Source: Clostridia bacterium (GTDB lineage: Bacteria; Bacillota_A; Clostridia; Christensenellales; Aristaeellaceae). Taken from it: a DNA stretch of 10,150 bases. The notes below the pieces were generated by a model. The model saw nothing but the letters and a program-made list of their open reading frames with translations, was not told where the DNA came from and did not search any database. Below are positions 6,103-10,150 of the stretch, in pieces (positions within the stretch are counted from its first letter, which is position 1; each line of letters begins with the position of its first letter). The position numbers and the translations under genes are program-made. The DNA is taken from assembly GCA_017481065.1 (NCBI GenBank), contig JAFUPT010000032.1:1-10150 (forward strand), in the 5' to 3' direction.

Positions 6103-6134
6103 AAAAGCCCGGAAGGAAATTTTCCTTCCGGGCT
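6103..6134 (-). terminator. Terminator of the coat-like gene pair
   Basis: AGCCCGGAAGG (6106-6116) pairs perfectly with CCTTCCGGGCT (6124-6134) around an AT loop, and the minus strand continues TTTTATCG. It lies about 50 nt downstream of the coat-like stop codon at 6186. Confidence 0.75.
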
Positions 6135-6185
6135 GATCGGCCGACTTTTCTATTTTTAACCGGGCTTATCCCGGATTCCTTGGGT

Positions 6186-6473
6186 TTATCCCAGCTTCTG
6201 CTTCAGCTGCGAAAATTTCTGCTTTGCTTCATCAATTTCCGCCTGGGAGGCATTCTTGATGGGATACCAGCCGAGCTGGCTCATCTTGTCATAAACGGTA
6301 TACTGGTTGTTGCAGCAGCCGTTCAGGTTGTCACTCAGAACCTGCCGAAGCTGGGGGCAGGTTGCCTCGGGAATAAAGGTGGAGTAACCGTCGATCAGGT
6401 ATTTTTCCTGTGCGATCAGGTCCTCCATGCGGTCCTGGTCGGTAAAGCTGGCCGCAGTGGCAGTGTTGTTCAT
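6186..6473 (-). CDS. CotF-like small spore-coat protein
   Basis: A 95-residue, predicted all-helical protein with no signal peptide. It resembles the CotF/ferritin-like coat proteins of spore formers: an acidic first helix (DRMEDLIAQEKYLIDGYSTF), a second helix (CPQLRQVLSDNLNGCCNNQ), a third ending in the characteristic MSQLGWYP, and a lysine-rich C-terminal helix. Coat proteins of this group assemble on or under the outer forespore membrane; the exact role here is unknown. The start at 6473 is strongly supported by AAGGAGG 7 nt upstream, although the frame is open further 5'. It lies 14 bp after its small partner gene and is the distal gene of the pair. Ferritin-like function is unlikely, because I see no obvious di-iron ligand pattern. 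Confidence 0.75.
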   Translation of the reverse strand: MNNTATAASFTDQDRMEDLIAQEKYLIDGYSTFIPEATCPQLRQVLSDNLNGCCNNQYTVYDKMSQLGWYPIKNASQAEIDEAKQKFSQLKQKLG

Positions 6474-6487
6474 TTGTCTTCCTCCTT

Positions 6488-6691
6488 TTATGCGTGGCTG
6501 TTCAGATAGTTGAACAGGCGGTCGAAGCGCTGGCGATGGTCGCCGGCGAGCTGGTTCGCCACAGCCTTGAGCTGCGGATCGGTGAAGCTGGACGCATAAA
6601 ATTCGGCCTTTTTGCATGCAACATATTCATGCTGCATCTGGTCGCCCAAAATGGTCAGGTTCTTGCTCGGAAGCATGTTCTGGTTCTGCAT
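6488..6691 (-). CDS. Small CotF/ferritin-like coat protein, partner of the downstream gene
   Basis: A 67-residue helical protein. Its core has the pattern seen in short coat-like proteins often encoded just before a longer CotF-like gene: LTILGDQMQHEYVACKKAEF, then a helix with DPQLKAVANQLAGDHRQRFD and the ending LFNYLNSHA. The match is by pattern only, so the coat assignment leans partly on its neighbour. ATG at 6691 has GGGGAG (6703-6708) upstream at a slightly long 11-nt spacing; a GTG at 6703 would overlap that site. The stop codon abuts the AAGGAGG of the next gene, so the two should be translated from one message. A candidate forespore promoter precedes it. Confidence 0.65.
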   Translation of the reverse strand: MQNQNMLPSKNLTILGDQMQHEYVACKKAEFYASSFTDPQLKAVANQLAGDHRQRFDRLFNYLNSHA

Positions 6692-6724
6692 GAATTTTTT
6701 CACTCCCCGTCGGTCGATCGGCTT

Positions 6725-6754
6725 TAGATTGCGCGCTGCATGGGCCGCTTATTC
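6725..6754 (-). promoter_or_regulatory. Candidate sigma-G-type (forespore) promoter of the coat-like pair
   Basis: On the minus strand, GAATA (6750-6754) and CAATCTA (6725-6731) are separated by exactly 18 nt. The known sigma-G pattern is GMATR, 17-18 nt, CATNMTA, so the only mismatch is the third base of the -10. A transcript would begin near 6718, just before the ribosome binding site at 6703-6708. I see no convincing sigma-A promoter here. The call is inference. Confidence 0.45.
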
Positions 6755-6820
6755 CTGGCGTTTTTTTGAAATCGAGCACATGCAATCAACAAATACGGCA
6801 ATTCAGCACAAATTATCCGA

Positions 6821-6859
6821 TTGCCAAATGGCCGCCTCTGTGATAAAATGTTATCAACA
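6821..6859 (+). promoter_or_regulatory. Strong sigma-A promoter and candidate operator of the sugar isomerase-kinase operon
   Basis: TTGCCA (6821-6826), a 17-nt spacer and TAAAAT (6844-6849) preceded by TGA form a near-consensus extended promoter, with a start near 6856. Two overlapping palindromes cover the -10 and start: GATAA-AATG-TTATC (6842-6855) and TGTT-ATC-AACA (6849-6859), well placed for a repressor. The leader of about 54 nt ends in AGGAGG (6895-6900), 9 nt before the isomerase ATG. Confidence 0.65.
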
Positions 6860-6909
6860 ATGGTATTTGTTTACACATTGACTTTTGATCTTACAGGAGG
6901 GTATTCCAT

Positions 6910-8301
6910 ATGAAACTTGCTCTTTTGGTTGCAAACCGCGGCTTTTTTCCCAGCTCCGTAATCGAATCTGCCTATGATGAAATGCGCCAGGCCGCAGCCA
7001 AGGTGGGCGTTGAACTGCTGGAAATCGAAAAGGACAAGGTGAAGTACGGCGCGGTTGAAACCACCCAGGAAGGCATGATTTACCATGATTTCCTCGAGGA
7101 GCATCACGGCGAATACGACGGCGTGATCATCTGCCTGCCCAACTTCGGCGATGAAAACGGCATCAAGGCTGCCCTGCGCGATGTGAATGTTCCCGTGCTG
7201 CTGCAGGCCTATCCGGATGAAATCGGCAAGATGGACTTTGCAAACCGCCGCGATGCATTCTGCGGCAAGCTGGGCCTGTGCGCAGTGTTTAAGCAGATGG
7301 GCTTCAAGTTCACCTCCGGCAAGCCCTTCGTAATGCATCCGCTGAGCGATGCCTTCAACAAGGAACTGACCGAGTTCGCCGCCATCTGCAACATCGTAAA
7401 GCGCATGCGCTACATGCGCCTGGGCGTGTTCGGCGCCCGCACCACCGCCTTCAAGTCCGTCCGTTTCGATGAGGGCGCGATGGAAGCCCGCGGCTGCGAT
7501 GTGGAAACCTTCGACCTGACCATGTTCATGGAGAAGTACAACGAAATCGACGAAAACTGCGAAGACGCCCAGATGTTCCGCGAGAAGCTGCTGGCCGCAG
7601 GCGATTTCAAGGATGCAGCCGATTATGCCCTGCCCACCCTGTGCAAGCTGGGCGCGACCATCATGTCCTTTGTGAAGGAGCTCAAGCTGGACGCCATCAC
7701 CATCCGCTGCTGGAGCGAGCTGCAGCACATGCTGCACGTCGCACCCTGCTCCATCCTGGGCATCCTGAACGGCATGGGCATCCCCGCTACCTGCGAGACC
7801 GACGCCTCCAACGCCATTCCCCAGATGGCCCTGCACTGCGCCTCCGGCAAGTCCACCGCCTGCCTGGATATCAACAACAACTACGGCGAGGAAGAAAACA
7901 AGGCCATCCTGTTCCACTGCGGCCCGGTGCCGGCAGACTTCATGGTTGCCCCCGGCCACATTGAGGAGCACCTGATGTTCACCAAGACCCAGGGCGACAA
8001 CTGCTCCTGGGGCCTGAACGTGGGCCACATCAAGCCCGGCGTGGTCACCATCTGCGGCGGCCGCACCGAAAACGGCGAGGTTCGCTACTTCGTTGAGAAG
8101 GGCGTTATGACCGAGGACCCGGTGGAAGAGGCGTTCTTCGGCACCTGCGGCGTAATCGAAATGGAAAACCTGCAGGATAAGCTCTACACCATGCAGAACG
8201 AAGGCTTCCGCCACCACGCCATCATCACCCCCGGCGACCATGTGCGCGAGGTTGAAGAGGCCCTCTCCAAGTATCTGGGCTACACCCGCATCAAGCTCTG
8301 A
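6910..8301 (+). CDS. L-fucose/L-arabinose isomerase-family sugar isomerase, substrate unknown
   Basis: A 463-residue cytoplasmic protein of the fucose/arabinose isomerase superfamily, metal-dependent enzymes that interconvert aldoses and ketoses. The N-terminal half is Rossmann-like (LALLVANRGFFP at 3-14, GVIICLPNFGDENGIKAAL at 72-90), with a second alpha/beta domain opening at RLGVFGARTTAF (174-185). Likely metal ligands are Glu296 in CETDASN, Asp320 in CLDINNN and His435 or His436 in FRHHAI, matching the E...D...H pattern of FucI. The protein is shorter than classical FucI (about 590) and AraA (about 500), which fits the uncharacterised COG2407-like branch. Leucine codons are overwhelmingly CTG, suggesting high expression. 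The ATG has AGGAGG 9 nt upstream. It is first in an operon with an FGGY kinase, which supports sugar isomerisation; the sugar cannot be read from sequence. Confidence 0.85.
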   Translation: MKLALLVANRGFFPSSVIESAYDEMRQAAAKVGVELLEIEKDKVKYGAVETTQEGMIYHDFLEEHHGEYDGVIICLPNFGDENGIKAALRDVNVPVLLQAYPDEIGKMDFANRRDAFCGKLGLCAVFKQMGFKFTSGKPFVMHPLSDAFNKELTEFAAICNIVKRMRYMRLGVFGARTTAFKSVRFDEGAMEARGCDVETFDLTMFMEKYNEIDENCEDAQMFREKLLAAGDFKDAADYALPTLCKLGATIMSFVKELKLDAITIRCWSELQHMLHVAPCSILGILNGMGIPATCETDASNAIPQMALHCASGKSTACLDINNNYGEEENKAILFHCGPVPADFMVAPGHIEEHLMFTKTQGDNCSWGLNVGHIKPGVVTICGGRTENGEVRYFVEKGVMTEDPVEEAFFGTCGVIEMENLQDKLYTMQNEGFRHHAIITPGDHVREVEEALSKYLGYTRIKL

Positions 8302-8303
8302 TA

Positions 8304-8381
8304 AACAGACTGAAGTCTGGCGAATCTTGATCAAAACGAACCAAAGTCTGTTCCTTGCCGCCCGGCAGGGAACGGATTTTT
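8304..8381 (+). promoter_or_regulatory. Terminator-like hairpin between isomerase and kinase, with a possible competing pairing
   Basis: GTTCCTTGCC (8350-8359) pairs with GGCAGGGAAC (8364-8373), 10 bp with one G-U pair, followed by GGATTTTT, the form of an intrinsic terminator. AACAGACT (8304-8311) can pair over 8 bp with AGTCTGTT (8345-8352), which overlaps the 5' arm of that stem. Alternatively it folds on itself (CAGAC-TGAA-GTCTG, 8306-8319). The kinase AGGAGG follows directly (8386-8391). The hairpin may lower kinase expression relative to the isomerase; a conditional switch is speculative. Confidence 0.5.
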
Positions 8382-8396
8382 CCTCAGGAGGTAACA

Positions 8397-9896
8397 ATGG
8401 CTTATATTGGCATTGACGTAGGCACCACCGGCAGCAAGGCTACGGTTATCGAGCAGTCCGGCGAAATTGTGCTGAGCATTTACCATGAATACGACCTGGA
8501 ATTCCCCAAGCCGGGCTATGTGACCATGAATCCCAGCCGCGTGTGGGATGCAGCCAAGCGCGCCCTGCGGGACGCCGCCGCCCAGTATGGCAAGCCCATC
8601 GAGGCCATCGCGGCCGCTTCCTTCGGTGAGGCCGTGGTTTTCATGGGCGAGGATGACAAGCCCGTGTGCGACAGCATCTTCTACACCGATGTTCGCGGTA
8701 CCGAGAGTCTGGACGAACTGCGCTCCCGCGTGGATGTGGACGTCTTCCAGCATCGCACCGGCATGCCCATCAACTTCATGTATACCCTGCCCAAGCTCAT
8801 GTGGGTGCAGAAGAATGAGCCGTGGATCCTTGAAAAGACCCGCAAGCTCCTGCCGTACAGCTCCTACATCGCCTACATGCTCTCCGGCGAGGCGGCTTCC
8901 GACGGCTCCCTGTCCTCCCGCATGCTGATGTTTAACCGCCTGACCCTCGATTGGGACCAGGAGACGCTGGATACCTTCGGAATCCGCCGCGAATGGATGC
9001 CGAAGTTCGTTCCTGCGGGCGAACCCGTGGGCCGCATCCTGCCCTCCGTGGCGGAGGAGCTGGGCATCAAGGGCAATCCCATCATCGTTTCCGGCGTGCA
9101 CGACCAGATTGCAGCCGCACTCGGCGCGGGAGCCCTCCATTCCGGAGATATGGCCGACGGCATCGGCAGCGCGGAGTGCATTTCCGCAGTCCTGCCGGAT
9201 AATAATGTAGATTTTGCCGGCATGTTCCGCTACAACATCTGCGCCGAGCCCCACGCCGTACCCGGCAAGTACCTGGCGCTGATCTTTTCCAACACCGCGG
9301 GCGCGGCGCTCAAGTGGTACCGCGATACCTTCGAGCGCGAGCTGCGCGAAAAGTGCGATGCGGCGGGGAAGAACACCTATGCCGAGCTCAATAAATCCCT
9401 CACAGAAGCGCCGTCGCCGCTGCTGTTCCTGCCGCACCTGGCGGGCACCGGCACGCCTTACATGGATTCCGGCGCGAAGGGCGCGATCATGGGCCTGACC
9501 CTCGCCTCCAGCAAAATGGACATCTACCGCGCCATCATCGAGGGCAACAATTATGAAATGCGCTATAACCTGGAGCTCCTCAGCCGCTTCGGCATGAAGT
9601 TCGATGGCCTCACTGCGGTGGGCGGCGGCGCATCCCCGGAAGCCCTGCGCATCAAGGCGGATATCTTCCAGAAGCCCATCTACATGCTCAACACCAACCA
9701 GGGCGGCACCGTGGGCATGGTAATGCTCTGCGGCAAGGCTGCCGGACAGTTCGCCAGCTTCGAGGAGGGCGTTTCCGCGCTGGTGAAGAAGACCGGCTGC
9801 GTGGAGCCCAGCGCGAAGTACAAGGCCGAGTATGATGAAAAGTACGAACAGTACAAGCGCATGTACGAGGCTGCACGGGGCGTCTATTCCAAATAA
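8397..9896 (+). CDS. FGGY-family carbohydrate kinase, xylulokinase-like
   Basis: A 499-residue cytoplasmic sugar kinase, the usual FGGY length. It has the N-terminal phosphate-binding motif GIDVGTTGSK (5-14), the first FGGY domain to about residue 230, the catalytic-base aspartate in GVHDQIAAALGAG (Asp236, close to Asp233 of E. coli XylB), and the C-terminal nucleotide-binding block AVGGGASPEALRIKADIF (407-424). The fold and residues support ATP-dependent phosphorylation of a ketose or polyol. The choice among xylulose, fuculose, ribulose or another substrate cannot be made from sequence; the cognate product of the upstream isomerase is the best guess. ATG at 8397 is fixed by AGGAGG at 8386-8391, although the frame is open 14 codons further. 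It lies 95 bp after the isomerase and is probably cotranscribed past a terminator-like hairpin. Confidence 0.9.
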   Translation: MAYIGIDVGTTGSKATVIEQSGEIVLSIYHEYDLEFPKPGYVTMNPSRVWDAAKRALRDAAAQYGKPIEAIAAASFGEAVVFMGEDDKPVCDSIFYTDVRGTESLDELRSRVDVDVFQHRTGMPINFMYTLPKLMWVQKNEPWILEKTRKLLPYSSYIAYMLSGEAASDGSLSSRMLMFNRLTLDWDQETLDTFGIRREWMPKFVPAGEPVGRILPSVAEELGIKGNPIIVSGVHDQIAAALGAGALHSGDMADGIGSAECISAVLPDNNVDFAGMFRYNICAEPHAVPGKYLALIFSNTAGAALKWYRDTFERELREKCDAAGKNTYAELNKSLTEAPSPLLFLPHLAGTGTPYMDSGAKGAIMGLTLASSKMDIYRAIIEGNNYEMRYNLELLSRFGMKFDGLTAVGGGASPEALRIKADIFQKPIYMLNTNQGGTVGMVMLCGKAAGQFASFEEGVSALVKKTGCVEPSAKYKAEYDEKYEQYKRMYEAARGVYSK

Positions 9897-9929
9897 GGCA
9901 AAATTACAGCTGAAACATTGCCTTTTTTT
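9895..9929 (+). terminator. Intrinsic terminator of the sugar operon
   Basis: AAGGCAA (9895-9901, overlapping the kinase stop codon) pairs with TTGCCTT (9918-9924) across a 16-nt loop that itself contains CAGCTG, followed by a run of seven T (9923-9929). Confidence 0.8.
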
Positions 9930-9949
9930 ACGCAAATCCTCTCAATTGC

Positions 9950-9978
9950 TTGACAGTTGTAAATATTTGCGCTAGAAT
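9950..9978 (+). promoter_or_regulatory. Near-consensus sigma-A promoter for a gene right of the window
   Basis: A perfect -35 TTGACA (9950-9955), a 17-nt spacer and TAGAAT (9973-9978) predict a start near 9985. The only open gene it can serve lies beyond 10150. Confidence 0.7.
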
Positions 9979-9984
9979 ATTAAG

Positions 9985-10150
9985 GTACAATATGTATGGA
10001 TGGCGAGATATCGATTCATACATGTAATCCAAAAGAAGCTCTAGCAGTTTTTGATAATTTGTTTACTTAAAAAAGACTATGATAAAAAAACGAGTTTTTT
10101 TAGATAAAATGCTACAATGATTGATAAAAAAATTAAGGAGGACGATTGGC
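9985..10150 (+). promoter_or_regulatory. AT-rich leader and ribosome binding site of an off-window gene
   Basis: About 165 nt of leader that is far richer in A and T than the rest of the window. It contains a stem-loop with arms ATGTATG (9992-9998) and CATACAT (10017-10023) and an inner CGA-GATA-TCG, a weak AAAAAAC/GTTTTTT stem around 10085-10100, and a second possible start element, TGCTACAAT (10110-10118, extended -10). It ends with a perfect AAGGAGG (10135-10141). With usual spacing the start codon would fall at about 10149-10152, so the gene is not visible. I recognise no known riboswitch class. Confidence 0.45.

Noticed and set aside
6474..6617. Longer form of the CotF-like protein starting at 6617
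   Set aside because: The extension overlaps the upstream small gene in another frame and is Arg/Pro-rich; AAGGAGG before 6473 fixes the shorter start.
6871..8397. A 508-codon open frame on the - strand opposite the isomerase
   Set aside because: His/Ala/Gly-rich shadow of a conserved isomerase with its own promoter, ribosome binding site and metal-ligand motifs; no recognisable domain on the antisense side.
8331..9935. A 534-codon open frame on the - strand opposite the FGGY kinase
   Set aside because: Shadow of the kinase gene caused by codon bias; the translation is low-complexity and crosses the kinase ribosome binding site and terminator.
9985..10140. Known riboswitch or T-box in the right-hand leader
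   Set aside because: No specific conserved core of a T-box, SAM, TPP, cobalamin, purine or c-di-GMP element could be recognised; only a generic stem-loop is seen.

Overview
The window looks like chromosome from a spore-forming, Gram-positive, Clostridia-type bacterium (Bacillota) with GC-rich genes and AT-rich intergenic gaps. Evidence for this is a Bacillus-type PurR repressor with a PurBox-like operator, a pair of small CotF/ferritin-like spore-coat genes behind a candidate forespore promoter, a SpoOB-type sensor kinase, a zinc-ribbon MscL and strong AGGAGG-type ribosome binding sites. The lineage below class level is inference. Most of the window is core chromosome. I see no insertion sequence, phage gene, tRNA or CRISPR array.

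Layout. 1-~220 (+) is the 3' part of RNase P RNA, closed by a strong hairpin terminator (233-266). 279-2648 (-) is a two-gene operon: murC (peptidoglycan precursor ligase) followed 15 bp later by a secreted lipoprotein of unknown function. The murC promoter is divergent from that of purR (2870-3694, +), whose promoter region carries an inverted pair of PurBox-like sites, suggesting autoregulation. After an AT-rich, hairpin-rich gap with a very good sigma-A promoter comes a stand-alone CbiC/CobH-fold protein (3972-4583, +). It keeps the family's C-terminal motifs but appears to lack the catalytic histidine. A bidirectional terminator separates it from an orphan two-TM sensor histidine kinase (4630-5502, -). 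Next come mscL (5619-6029, -) and the two coat-like genes (6186-6691, -), each transcription unit ending in a hairpin.

The right third (+) is a sugar operon: a fucose/arabinose-isomerase-family protein (6910-8301) and an FGGY-family carbohydrate kinase (8397-9896), driven by a strong promoter. They probably convert an unidentified aldose to a ketose and then to a ketose phosphate. Between them lies a terminator-like hairpin that could compete with an alternative pairing. After the operon terminator, an AT-rich leader with a near-consensus promoter and a perfect AAGGAGG at the very end points to a gene beginning just beyond the window.

The least ordinary items are the histidine-less CbiC-like protein next to purR, the possible attenuator in the sugar operon, the hairpin cluster at 3806-3853 and the AT-rich leader at the right edge.
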